Shown here: positions 43,854 through 54,567 of the stretch, one piece after another
How positions within the stretch are numbered: position 1 is the stretch's first letter
How the letters are laid out: every line of letters begins with the position of its first letter
Source: Bog-473 sp963745665
Lineage (GTDB): Bacteria; Actinomycetota; Acidimicrobiia; Acidimicrobiales; RAAP-2
DNA: 64,000 nt
Direction of reading: 5' to 3'
NCBI GenBank assembly: GCA_963745665.1
Contig: CAVUYE010000001.1
Coordinates: forward strand, 372,001-436,000
Translations under genes and position numbers: made by a program
Notes under the pieces: generated by a model
The model's input: the letters and a program-made list of their open reading frames with translations, nothing else
Database searches by the model: none
What the model was told of the DNA's origin: nothing

Positions 43854-44771
43854 TCAGGCCGCAGGCTTGCGCGCCACCACTGCCAGCAGCAGGCAATCCT
43901 CGGCCGCGGCGAACACGCCCGGGCACCCGCTGGCCTCCGCCTCGTCGAACACGCCTGAGGCCACACCACGCTGCATCAGGTTCAGGCCCTTGCACTCGGT
44001 CACTTCGAAGCCGGCGCCTTCCAGTTTGGCCACCAACTCAGCGGCGGCGTACTCAATCTGGTGGTCGTGGTTCATCAGCGCTTCCGAACGCAATCGCCAT
44101 ACCGGACCGTTCGGCGTATCGAGACAGAACCAACCACCGGGGGCCAGTACCCGGAAGGCCTCCCGCGCCACCGCGTCGCCGTCGGCCTCGCTGACGTGCT
44201 CTATCGACTGGCCGCTGTAGACCAGGTCGAACGATCCGTCCCCGTAGCGCCCGAGATCCACCATGGAGTGAAACGCGAACTCCACCGGGCCGAGCTCGGA
44301 CTGGACCGCCTCGCCCGACGAGCCGCCCTGGTAGATGCCATCACGCTCGTCGACCGGGAGATCGACGACCACCAAGCGCTCGAATGGATAGGGGTAGCCC
44401 AGGTGAACCAGCGCCCCGTCGGGCAGGCCCTGGTGCGTACCGCCCAAATCCAGGATGCGCGCCGCCCGCGGCAGGCCGGCCACGAACTCGCTGCGGCTGA
44501 CATGCATGGAGAGCAACACGTTGCCGATGGGCACACGCCGGCGAAACTCCTCCGAGTGAGCCAGCGCTTCGGCCACGCCATGACGCGACAACGAACCGTC
44601 CGTGAGCTTCTGGACATAGTCGGCATCGCCGGCCGCATCAGGCTCGCGATCCAACACAACATTGAAGGCCAGCCGCACCGACTGCTTCGGCGGCAGGTAG
44701 CGGAATGGGATGGTGGGGACGAAGCGGTCGAGGATCCGATAGGTCCGTTGCTTCCACTCGCGAGCCGGCAT
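43854..44771 (-). CDS. DUF4214-methyltransferase fusion
   Basis: Protein of 305 residues. The N-terminal part (about 25-80) resembles DUF4214: VRLAFNVVLDREPDAAGDADYVQKL and HGVAEALAHSEEFRRR, a segment often found in glycan-related enzymes. The rest is a class I SAM-dependent methyltransferase with motif I ARILDLGGTHQG, GSFDLVYSGQSIEHVSEAD and EAFRVLAPGGWFCLDTPNGP. A role in methylating a surface glycan is plausible from the fusion. It is the next gene downstream of recA on the same strand (98 bases away), where many actinobacteria have recX. Confidence 0.8.
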   Translation of the reverse strand: MPAREWKQRTYRILDRFVPTIPFRYLPPKQSVRLAFNVVLDREPDAAGDADYVQKLTDGSLSRHGVAEALAHSEEFRRRVPIGNVLLSMHVSRSEFVAGLPRAARILDLGGTHQGLPDGALVHLGYPYPFERLVVVDLPVDERDGIYQGGSSGEAVQSELGPVEFAFHSMVDLGRYGDGSFDLVYSGQSIEHVSEADGDAVAREAFRVLAPGGWFCLDTPNGPVWRLRSEALMNHDHQIEYAAAELVAKLEGAGFEVTECKGLNLMQRGVASGVFDEAEASGCPGVFAAAEDCLLLAVVARKPAA

Positions 44772-44869
44772 CGCACCATTGTTGTCCGGACGCGAAGCGC
44801 TCCGGGCCTTTGCCCTACGAAAGCGGGGGCTGGCCCGGAGGCTTCGATGCCGTGAGGGGCGGGGCGTTA

Positions 44870-47014
<2,145 letters not shown>

Positions 47015-47127
47015 CCCTCTCTCCTCTGTCTGTGGTGCTGCGACTGTGTGGTGCCGGCCCCGCTCGGCACCGCTGTGGTGACCCTACGGTGGGGATGTGA
47101 CGACCCCGCCGGCGCTGCCTGGTTGGC

Positions 47128-47149
47128 AGCATAACGAACGTGTGTTCGT
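47128..47149 (-). promoter_or_regulatory. SOS box (LexA site) and promoter of recA
   Basis: The perfect 16-bp dyad ACGAACGTGTGTTCGT (47134-47149) contains CGAACGTGTGTTCG, which fits the gram-positive LexA consensus CGAACRNRYGTTYC except at the last base (G for C). On the recA strand a TATGCT hexamer (complement of 47128-47133) follows directly and could be the -10 element, so LexA would block the promoter. The rest of the 301-base gap between recA and the gene at 47316 shows no gene. Confidence 0.85.
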
Positions 47150-47315
47150 ACAACGTGGACCCTTTCCCCGACGGAAAGGGGTGGCCGGAGAACGGTCGCG
47201 CGCCGGCCGCCGGGACGTCGTCCGGCGGAGAGGATCGGCGACCCGAAGCAGCGTCGTGTCCATGCGAAGCTGACGGCTCCCGGGCGGGCGGGGCGAGGAG
47301 GAGGCTGGTGGTGGA

Positions 47316-48026
47316 GTGAGAAGGCTCGTGGTCGGCATGCTGTTGGCCGGAGCCGTGGGCGTCGGCGTCTCCGTGGGCGCGGCGGTGCCGGCCGGCGCCA
47401 CCACGTCCGCCTCGGCCCTCTACGAGGAGGCGCTCGCCAGCACCCATGCCTGGTCCGTCCACTACGAGTCGAACTCGACCGAGGCCAAGGTGACCCTGGT
47501 CGAGAGCGGCGACGCCGGACCGGCCTCGGCCAGCCAGACCGTCACGATGGGCAACGGCACCATCTCCATCCTCGTGATCGGCGGCATCTCCTACGTCAAG
47601 GGCAACGCCGCTGGCCTCGAGAACCTGGCCGGACTCAGCTCATCCCAAGCAACCGAGGCGACCGGGCAGTGGATCGAGTTCTCGACGGACAACGCGGCCT
47701 TCGCCGCCGTGGTCGAGGGAGTCCGCTCCGCTGACCTGTCCAAGGAACTGGCGCTCAAGGCCCCGCTCTCGCTCGGGCGCGCCCGCACGCTCGATGGCCA
47801 GACGGTCGACGCCATTGAGGGGAACCAGACCTTCGGGAGCAAGTCCGAGCACGTCGTCCTCTACGTCCGGGCCCAAGGCACCCACGTTCCGGTGCAGGAG
47901 GACTCGGTGAACACCAAGGGGCAGTCGACCGACACCGAGCACATCACCTATTCCAAGTGGGGAGAGCTGGTGCGCCCCGAGGCACCCACAGCGACGATCA
48001 AGGTCGGCTCGATAAGCGCGGTCTAA
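47316..48026 (+). CDS. Secreted protein, LppX/LprG-like fold possible (paralog 1)
   Basis: Exported protein of 236 residues with a signal peptide (VRRLVVGMLLAGAVGVGVSVGAAVPAGA). The mature part reads ALYEEALASTHAWSVHYES, then VTMGNGTISILVIGGISYVKGN and IEFSTDNAAFAAVVEG, and near the end ALKAPLSLGRARTLDGQTVDAIEGN. This strand order resembles mycobacterial LppX/LprG-type lipid-binding proteins, but it has no lipobox Cys and I cannot confirm the family. It is a tandem paralog of 48144-48974 (shared YVSGN/YVKGN, KELALKAP/KELQIGGP, VDAIEG/ATAIEG). GTG start with GGTGGAG upstream. Confidence 0.75.
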   Translation: MRRLVVGMLLAGAVGVGVSVGAAVPAGATTSASALYEEALASTHAWSVHYESNSTEAKVTLVESGDAGPASASQTVTMGNGTISILVIGGISYVKGNAAGLENLAGLSSSQATEATGQWIEFSTDNAAFAAVVEGVRSADLSKELALKAPLSLGRARTLDGQTVDAIEGNQTFGSKSEHVVLYVRAQGTHVPVQEDSVNTKGQSTDTEHITYSKWGELVRPEAPTATIKVGSISAV

Positions 48027-48143
48027 GAAAGAGGACCGACGACTCCGGCCCGTTCGGGGGACGTGGGAAGATATGGCCATCATCCCCTGGCGGGGTCGGC
48101 GCTCGGCGCTCCACCGTGCCGGGCCTCCAGGAGAGTGAAGGTC

Positions 48144-48974
48144 ATGCACCCCTTGCGCCAGAACCCTTTCCGCATCGCCGCGGCCACCACCACCGGGCTG
48201 ACCACGTTGGCCCTCGCAGGCTTCACCACCGTCGCCACCCTCGCCATCGCGGCCGCCCCGGCGGGCGCCGCCAGCACGACCACGACCGCCGCCGCCGCCG
48301 GCAACGCCGCTGCGACGGCGCAATACAACGCGGCGCTCAAGGCCATCGGCAGCAAGGGGGTGCACTTCTCGTCCGTCGCCAAGCAGCAGGGTGCTGAGCT
48401 CGACGTCAGCGGTGACGCCGGCAGGACCTCGGGGGCGCAGACGCTGGTGGTGAAGGACAAGAGCGTCACGGAACGCATGACCGCCCGTGTGGTCGGGTCG
48501 ACCGGATACGTCTCGGGCAACGACGCCGCGCTCCTGCACGTGATCGGTCTCACCAAGGCCGAGTCCACGAAGTACGCCGGCAAGTGGCTGTCGTTCCCGA
48601 CCTCGAACCAGGGCCTCGGCGAGCTCGTCGGCGGGCTGCTCTCCTCGCAGGTGTCCAAGGAGCTCCAGATCGGCGGGCCTTACACCTACGGCAAGGCCGC
48701 CACCGTGCAAGGCAAGAAGGCAACCGCGATAGAGGGATCGGTCGCCAACCAGAGCGGGGGCAAGGTCCCCGTCGTGCTGTACATCCCGGCCACCGGCAAC
48801 CCGCTGCCGATCCAAGAGGTGACGAACGTCGGCGCCGCCTCAGGCTCGTCCGCCATCCATGGTGTCGTGACGTTCACGCACTGGGGCGAGGACAAGAGCC
48901 AGTCCGCGCCCAGCGGCGCCGTGTCGCTGCTCACGTTGACCCCGGCCTCGGCGTCCCCCAACACCGCCGGGTAG
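48144..48974 (+). CDS. Secreted protein, LppX/LprG-like fold possible (paralog 2)
   Basis: Exported protein of 276 residues. The signal region (MHPLRQNPFRIAAATTTGLT to PAGAAS) is followed by a Thr/Ala linker and YNAALKAIGSKGVHFSSVAKQ. The mature domain parallels 47316-48026: VVGSTGYVSGNDAALLHV, AGKWLSFPTSNQGLGELVGG, SKELQIGGPYTYGKAATVQGKKATAIEG and VPVVLYIPATGNPLPIQE. The final VVLY(I/V)-A-GTxxPxPxQE strand is common to both. The ATG at 48144 follows GGAGAGTGAAGG. Role unknown; binding a lipid or amphiphile is one possibility. Confidence 0.75.
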   Translation: MHPLRQNPFRIAAATTTGLTTLALAGFTTVATLAIAAAPAGAASTTTTAAAAGNAAATAQYNAALKAIGSKGVHFSSVAKQQGAELDVSGDAGRTSGAQTLVVKDKSVTERMTARVVGSTGYVSGNDAALLHVIGLTKAESTKYAGKWLSFPTSNQGLGELVGGLLSSQVSKELQIGGPYTYGKAATVQGKKATAIEGSVANQSGGKVPVVLYIPATGNPLPIQEVTNVGAASGSSAIHGVVTFTHWGEDKSQSAPSGAVSLLTLTPASASPNTAG

Positions 48975-48982
48975 CGCGTCGG

Positions 48983-49483
48983 GTGGCGCCACTGCTGCAA
49001 ACGGCGCGGGGCGACATCACCATGGAGCAGGTGGATGCCGTGGTCAACGCGGCCAATCGCGGGCTGCGGGGCGGCGGTGGCGTCGACGGCGCCATCCATC
49101 GCGCCGCCGGCGCCGAGCGCCTGCAGTCCGCGTGCCGGGCCATCGGAGAGTGCGCGCCCGGCCACGCCGTGGTCACCGACGGGTTCGACCTGCCGGCACG
49201 GTTCATCATCCACACCGTGGGCCCCGTCTGGCACGGCGGCACCGTGGGCGAGCCCGAGACGCTGGCCGCCTGCTACCGGAACACGCTGGCGCGTGCCGAC
49301 GAAGTGGGCGCGCGCTCTGTCGCCTTCCCCGCGATCTCGACCGGTGTCTACGGCTTCCCGCCGGCGCAGGCCGCCGCGATCGCCGTGACAACGGCCCGCG
49401 CGGCGGAGACCGACGTGGCGCTCATCCGGTTCATCGCCTTCGACGACGCGACGCTGGCGCTGTACGTCGAATTGCTCGGCTGA
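48983..49483 (+). CDS. Macrodomain protein (O-acetyl-ADP-ribose deacetylase-like)
   Basis: Single macrodomain of 166 residues that should bind ADP-ribose and may remove it from proteins or hydrolyse O-acetyl-ADP-ribose. The binding loops are ARGDIT, DAVVNAANRGLRGGGGVDGAIHRAAG (with the catalytic Asn and Asp of MacroD-type enzymes) and AFPAISTGVYGFP. The GTG at 48983 places the domain at the N-terminus. It starts eight bases after the secreted paralog and is convergent with the glycosyltransferase gene. Confidence 0.92.
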   Translation: MAPLLQTARGDITMEQVDAVVNAANRGLRGGGGVDGAIHRAAGAERLQSACRAIGECAPGHAVVTDGFDLPARFIIHTVGPVWHGGTVGEPETLAACYRNTLARADEVGARSVAFPAISTGVYGFPPAQAAAIAVTTARAAETDVALIRFIAFDDATLALYVELLG

Positions 49484-49487
49484 GACG

Positions 49488-51710
49488 TCAGGACGAGGCG
49501 CCCACACCCAGGTTGTAGACGGTCACGCCGCCCAACGTCTTGGCGGTGAAGTGCGACTCCACCCAGGACGCGATCTGCGACGCGTCGTCCGAGGTCCCAC
49601 CACCACCGCCGAAGCCGCCGCCACTACTGGCGATGAAGTAGTGGATCTTTCCTGCCGAGACGTACTGCTCGAACTGGGCCAGCGTCGGCGCCGGGTCGGT
49701 GCCGTTGAACCCGCCAATCGCCATGATGGGCTCGCCACTCCCCAACTGGTAACCGGCCGCGTTGTTCGAGTTCACCGTGGCGGCGGCCCACGTGTACCGT
49801 CCGGCGTCGGCTTGCAGGGCCTTGTTCAACGCGGCGTTGGACTGGCTGGAGTTCAAGAACCCCGCGCCACCGCCGGCGAATCCGGCGCCGCGACGGAACC
49901 CGCCGCCGGGACCGGACGGGCGCACACCACCGGGGAAGCCGCCGGTGCCCGCGCCGGCCGGAAACCCACCGGCGCCGGGGAAGCGACCGCCGCCCGGGAA
50001 CCCACCGCCCGGCGCACCGGCGGGGAACCCTCCGCCACCGAAGGCGTGGCGAGCGCCCGCGCCGCCGCCGAAGCCACCACCCCCGCCGCCCGGGAAGCCA
50101 CCGCCGGGACCTCCGACGCCACCGGCCGGCGTTGGCGTCACCGACGGGATCGCCCCATTGTGCGGGGTGGCCGCAGTGGCCACGGTCGACAACAACGGCG
50201 CCGCGAGCGCGGCGCCGAAGCCGAGTGTGGCCACCAGTGCGATGGCGAGCTTCGGGAGGTGGCGCAGCAACGGGAGGGCCAGGATGGCCGCGACACCGAG
50301 CGCGCCCACCACGGCCACGAATGGACGCAGCGCGGGGAACCAGTCGGTGGTACGGCCGAGCAGGGCGTAGCTCCAGACCACCGTTGCGGCCAAGCCCGCG
50401 GCGAGGCCGACGCGGCCGACCCACGAGGCACGGCGCTGCCACAAGCCCATGGTGCCGATGCCCACCAGCGCGCCGAGCGGCGGCGCGAGCGCAACGGCGT
50501 AGTACGGGTGGATGATGCCCTGGGCCAGGCTGATCACGAGGCCGGTGCTCACCAGTGAGCCACCCCACAACAGGAGCCCGGCGCGCTCGCGATCGGTCCG
50601 GCGGGCGCGGAGCGTGACGACGAGCAGGACCGCCCCCATCACGAGGGCACCCGGGAGCAGCCACGACATCATGTTCCCGAACTCGGAATTGAAGAGGCGG
50701 GTGAGACCGGTCGGGCCCCACATGCTGCCGGCGACCCGCCCGCCGCCCACGCTGCCCGACTCGCTGCCGTCGAGCCGGCCGAAGCCGTTGTAGCCGAAGA
50801 TCAGGTTGAGGATGCTGTTGTTCTGCGACCCGCCCACGTAGGGCCGGTCCGCTGCGGGTGTGAGGGCGACGATGGCGACCCACCACCCGGCGGCCACCAA
50901 CACGGAGACACCCATGAGGAAGGTCTGCCAGACCCGGCGCCACCATCCCGTCGGCGCGGCCAGCAGGTACACGACGGCCATGACGGGGAGGATCAGGAAG
51001 GCCTGCATCATCTTGGTGATGAACCCGAACCCGACGAGCGCGCCGGCGAGGACCAGCCATTTCGTCTGCGCCTTCTCGAGGCCGCGCATGGTGGCATAGG
51101 TCGCTGCGGTGAGGAGCAGCGCCAGAAGGGCGTCGGGGTTGTTGTAGCGGAACATCATGGCGGCCACGGGCGTGAGCGCGACCACCCCACCGGCGAGCAG
51201 CGCCGCCTGTGCGCTGAACCACCGGCGCACGGAGAGGTAGACCAATCCGACCGTGGCCACCCCCTCAAGGGCTTGCGGCGCCAACATGCTCCACGAGTTG
51301 AGGCCGAAGATCCGCGCCGAGATCTCCATCGGCCACAAGAAGGCCGGTGGCTTGTCGACGGTGATGAAGTTGGACGAGTCCGAAGACCCGAAGAACATCG
51401 CCTTCCAGCTCTTCGTGCCCGCCTGGACGGCGGCCGAATAGAACGAGTTGGCCCAGCCGCTGGCTCCGAGATCCCACAGGTAGAGGACGGCGGTCGCCGC
51501 CAGCAGCGCCAGCAGGGCGGGACGGACCCAGGCGGCGTCGCTCTCCTTGCCGCGTACGAAGCGGGAGAGCCAGTGACGGCGGGGGCCGGGCGGCCACGCC
51601 GCGTCGGTGGACGGAACTCCCGCGCCAGCCTCCGGCGAGAGAGCCGGCGGCGGCGGCGGTGGGTCGAGGACCCCCACCGATGCGTCGGGGACGGGGGTCA
51701 GGTCGGTCAT
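49488..51710 (-). CDS. GT39-family membrane glycosyltransferase (ArnT/PMT-like) with Gly-rich linker
   Basis: Polytopic mannosyl- or aminoarabinosyl-type transferase of 740 residues. About eleven helices fill residues 60-500, with NSFYSAAVQAGTKSWKAMFFGSSD and FITVDKPPAFLWPMEISARIFGLNSW as the catalytic loop region. A roughly 110-residue stretch (about 525-635) of Gly, Phe, Pro and Ala (GGGFPGGGGGGFGGG and similar) separates the membrane part from a small C-terminal domain (AALNKALQADAGRYTWAAAT, EPIMAIGGFNGTDPAPTLAQFEQYV) known from YkcB-type proteins. The ATG at 51710 follows GGAGGT and overlaps the stop of the GT2 gene. It probably uses lipid-linked sugar made by that partner. Confidence 0.9.
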   Translation of the reverse strand: MTDLTPVPDASVGVLDPPPPPPALSPEAGAGVPSTDAAWPPGPRRHWLSRFVRGKESDAAWVRPALLALLAATAVLYLWDLGASGWANSFYSAAVQAGTKSWKAMFFGSSDSSNFITVDKPPAFLWPMEISARIFGLNSWSMLAPQALEGVATVGLVYLSVRRWFSAQAALLAGGVVALTPVAAMMFRYNNPDALLALLLTAATYATMRGLEKAQTKWLVLAGALVGFGFITKMMQAFLILPVMAVVYLLAAPTGWWRRVWQTFLMGVSVLVAAGWWVAIVALTPAADRPYVGGSQNNSILNLIFGYNGFGRLDGSESGSVGGGRVAGSMWGPTGLTRLFNSEFGNMMSWLLPGALVMGAVLLVVTLRARRTDRERAGLLLWGGSLVSTGLVISLAQGIIHPYYAVALAPPLGALVGIGTMGLWQRRASWVGRVGLAAGLAATVVWSYALLGRTTDWFPALRPFVAVVGALGVAAILALPLLRHLPKLAIALVATLGFGAALAAPLLSTVATAATPHNGAIPSVTPTPAGGVGGPGGGFPGGGGGGFGGGAGARHAFGGGGFPAGAPGGGFPGGGRFPGAGGFPAGAGTGGFPGGVRPSGPGGGFRRGAGFAGGGAGFLNSSQSNAALNKALQADAGRYTWAAATVNSNNAAGYQLGSGEPIMAIGGFNGTDPAPTLAQFEQYVSAGKIHYFIASSGGGFGGGGGTSDDASQIASWVESHFTAKTLGGVTVYNLGVGASS

Positions 51711-52918
51711 GGAGATACCTCCATCGGGCCGGCGGCGGGGCGGGCGCTCGGGCGGAAGATCCAGGCCCGCAGCACGGCGAACCGGAACACGGCAGCGAGC
51801 ACGTTGGCCACGGCGAGGGCCACCAGCTCGGCGAGCAGCGCCGACGGGGCGACCCACTGGGCCACGAGCAATCCCAGCGACGTCAGGCCGACGCTCACCA
51901 GATACAGGCCTCCGGCCACGGCAAAGAGCCGGCCGCGGCGAGGCTGACCGTCCGTGCTGCGTGAGAGCTCACGGTGCACCGCTGTGTTGAAGAGGGTGGC
52001 GATGGCCATGGCCACGGCATTGGCACCGAAGGCGCCGAGCAGCGGCCGCCAGGCGATGAACAAGAAGAGATAGCCGAGCGTCGAGACGACACCCACCCCG
52101 GCGAAGCGCAGGAGCTGGTCGGCCGCCACCTCGTTGGAGCGGACGCGGCGAAGGCCCTTGGGTCGCCGCACCAACATCCGCCAGACCCCGCGCAGGTCGT
52201 CGGTGGCGGTCGAGACGATCTGCACGCGCGAATCGGGGTCGTCGACCCAGTCCACCGGGACCTCGCCGATGCGCAGGCCGAGCCGCTCGGCCGTGACCAG
52301 CAGCTCGGTGTCGAAGAACCACTCGTTGTCCTCGACGAGCGGCAGGAGTCTCTGCGCTGCATCGCGACGCAGCGCCTTGAAACCGCACTGCGCATCGGTG
52401 AAGTGACCTTGCAGCGTCAGCTTGAGCAGCAGGTTGTAGGCCCGCGAGATCAACTCACGCTTGGGGCCGCGCACCACTTGCGCTCCCGGTGCCAGCCGGG
52501 AACCGATGACCACGTCGCGATGGCCGGACAGCAACGGCGCGACAAGGGGAAGGAGGGCCGGGAGGGAGGTGGAGAGGTCGACGTCCATGTAGGCCACGAC
52601 CGGCGCCTCGCTCGTCGACCATGCGGCACGGAGCGCGTAACCCCGGCCCTTGCGGGGCAGGTGCATGGCCGCCACGCCGCGCACGGTCGCCGCCAGGTGG
52701 CGCGCCACCTTGGCCGTGTCGTCGGTGCTGGCGTTGTCGACGATGGTGATGAGGGCCCGGAAGGGGAACGAGTGGTCGAGGAACGCGCGCAGAGCGGTGA
52801 TGCGCTCCGCCAGCTGTGCCGCCTCGTTGTAGACCGGCACGACGATCTCGACGTCCAGCGGGACCCGGCGAGGATCGGCGTCGGCTTCGAAGGGAGCCAG
52901 GGCTGTCATACCAGGCAT
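51707..52918 (-). CDS. GT2 glycosyltransferase with C-terminal GtrA domain
   Basis: Protein of 403 residues joining two parts. The N-terminal GT-A domain resembles dolichyl-phosphate mannosyltransferases: VEIVVPVYNEAAQLAERI, TIVDNASTDDTAKVA, the DxD motif in AYMDVDLSTS, and TDAQCGFKALRRDAAQRLLPLVED. The C-terminal part (about 265-395) is a GtrA-like four-helix membrane domain (LLRFAGVGVVSTLGYLFLF). It probably makes a polyprenyl-phosphate sugar and helps flip it to the outer face, supplying the GT39 enzyme with which it overlaps by four bases. ATG at 52918 with GGAG upstream. Confidence 0.9.
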   Translation of the reverse strand: MPGMTALAPFEADADPRRVPLDVEIVVPVYNEAAQLAERITALRAFLDHSFPFRALITIVDNASTDDTAKVARHLAATVRGVAAMHLPRKGRGYALRAAWSTSEAPVVAYMDVDLSTSLPALLPLVAPLLSGHRDVVIGSRLAPGAQVVRGPKRELISRAYNLLLKLTLQGHFTDAQCGFKALRRDAAQRLLPLVEDNEWFFDTELLVTAERLGLRIGEVPVDWVDDPDSRVQIVSTATDDLRGVWRMLVRRPKGLRRVRSNEVAADQLLRFAGVGVVSTLGYLFLFIAWRPLLGAFGANAVAMAIATLFNTAVHRELSRSTDGQPRRGRLFAVAGGLYLVSVGLTSLGLLVAQWVAPSALLAELVALAVANVLAAVFRFAVLRAWIFRPSARPAAGPMEVSP

Positions 52919-52998
52919 GCTGCCGGCTCCGGCTCCGGGCTCGGTGAAGCTCGGCTGTGGCTCCGATGTGAATCTCCCCCGCGCCGGGTCGGGCCTGC

Positions 52999-54567
52999 TC
53001 AGGACGATGGCGGAGGGGGCGGGCTCACGGCGGGAGCGGGTTCCTGATCGGGTCGGGTGCCGCTCACGGGGATCAAGACGGTGACCGCCAGCCCCTGGCC
53101 GGGTGAGGATGCGGCCGAGACGATCCCCCCATGGGCAGTCACGATGGCGGCGACGATGGACAGCCCCAGCCCGCTGCCGCCACGGGTGCGGGTCCGGGCA
53201 GCGTCGGCGCGGTAGAAGCGCTCGAAGATGCGCCGGGCCTCCTCGTCTGGCATGCCGGGACCCGTGTCGCGTACTTCGATCTGCGCCTGGTCGCCGATCT
53301 GGTCCACGTGCACCGTGGCCGTCGTCCCGGGTGGCGTGTGGGCGCGAACGTTGGCCAGCAGGTTGTCGAGGACCTGGCGCAGACGGTCCTTGTCGCCCGT
53401 CACCTCGAGCGGGCGCGTGGCGGAGAACTGCACCGGCCATTCGGGGCCCACCGCGGCCGCGGTGCGCACAGCCTCGGAGGCCAGGGCCACCAGCTCCACG
53501 GGCGCCAGCTCCATGGGGACGCCCTCGTCGAGACGGGCCAGGGTGAGAAGGTCGTTGACCAGGCGGTCCATGCGGGCCGTCTCCGTGCGAATGCCCGAGA
53601 CGATGCGCGGCAGGTCCTCGGAGTGCTGGGCGCCACCCCGCTCGAAGAGCTCGGCGTAGGCCGAGACGGCGGCGATGGGGGTGCGCAGTTCGTGCGAGGC
53701 ATCGGCCACGAACTGGCGCAGGTGTCGCTCGTTCTGGCGCAGGCGCGCCTCCGACGCCACCCGGGCCGAGAACGCCACCTGAATCCGCTCGAGCATGACG
53801 TTGAGGGCACGGGCCAGCCGGCCCACCTCGGTGGGCTGGTCCGCGCCGGGCACGCGCTGGTCCAGGTTGCCCGCGGCGATGGAGTCGGCGGTGCGCTCCA
53901 CGTCCTCAAGCGGGCGCAGGCCGAGCCGGACCAACCACCAGCCACCGGCCAGGGCGAGCACGAGTGCGCCAGCGGTGACCGCCAGCTCGGTCAGGAAGAG
54001 CGTGTGCAGCGTGCTGTTCTGGTCGACCAGTGGCTGCGCCTGCACGAGCACCGCCTGCATCTGCGTGCCGCTGTTGGTGATGACGTCGACCTTCTCGGCC
54101 CGCACGCGGAACGCCGGCCCGTTCGGGTCGATGGAGCCGGTCGTGAAGTAGGCAACCTCCTCCCCGTCGGGCTGCGTGGTGAAGCCGGTGATCGTGCTCG
54201 GAAGGGCGGGCCGGTAGGAATGGGCGCCCACGTAGGCCGGACACTCGTTCCCCTCGATGACCGCGCCGCTCTGCTGCACCACCGCGACGTAGCTGATACC
54301 CGAGACATTGGGAAAGCCCGCGCTCCCCCCACCCCCCGGACCGCCACCGTTGCTCTCCCCCGGATCGCCGAAGTGACTCTCCGGGGATGGGCAGGCGAAT
54401 CCGGTGACCTGGTTGCCGGGCAACCGATGGGGTTGCTGGGCGAGCTCCTGGTCCACCTGCTGGTAGAGCGAGGAGCGCAGCGCCGAATAGGTGGCCAGGT
54501 CCGCCACCGCGAGCGCCACGACGGCGATCAGCCCGACCGCGACGAGCAAGCGCAGCCGGAGTGACAC
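52999..54567 (-). CDS. Sensor histidine kinase (MprB/TrcS-type)
   Basis: Membrane kinase of 522 residues. Helix 1 (about 7-28) and helix 2 (about 193-215, LAVTAGALVLALAGGWWLV) enclose an extracytoplasmic domain with a Gly-rich loop. HAMP follows (LRPLEDVERTADSIAAGNLDQRV), then HisKA with FVADASHELRTPIAAVSAYAEL, and HATPase_c with DNLLANVRAHTPPG, DTGPGMPDEEARRIFERFYR and GGSGLGLSIV. It ends in a Pro-rich tail. The GTG start at 54567 is one base past the stop of its partner regulator, so the pair is co-translated. The adjacent surface glycosyltransferases suggest envelope stress as one possible cue. Confidence 0.93.
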   Translation of the reverse strand: MSLRLRLLVAVGLIAVVALAVADLATYSALRSSLYQQVDQELAQQPHRLPGNQVTGFACPSPESHFGDPGESNGGGPGGGGSAGFPNVSGISYVAVVQQSGAVIEGNECPAYVGAHSYRPALPSTITGFTTQPDGEEVAYFTTGSIDPNGPAFRVRAEKVDVITNSGTQMQAVLVQAQPLVDQNSTLHTLFLTELAVTAGALVLALAGGWWLVRLGLRPLEDVERTADSIAAGNLDQRVPGADQPTEVGRLARALNVMLERIQVAFSARVASEARLRQNERHLRQFVADASHELRTPIAAVSAYAELFERGGAQHSEDLPRIVSGIRTETARMDRLVNDLLTLARLDEGVPMELAPVELVALASEAVRTAAAVGPEWPVQFSATRPLEVTGDKDRLRQVLDNLLANVRAHTPPGTTATVHVDQIGDQAQIEVRDTGPGMPDEEARRIFERFYRADAARTRTRGGSGLGLSIVAAIVTAHGGIVSAASSPGQGLAVTVLIPVSGTRPDQEPAPAVSPPPPPSS

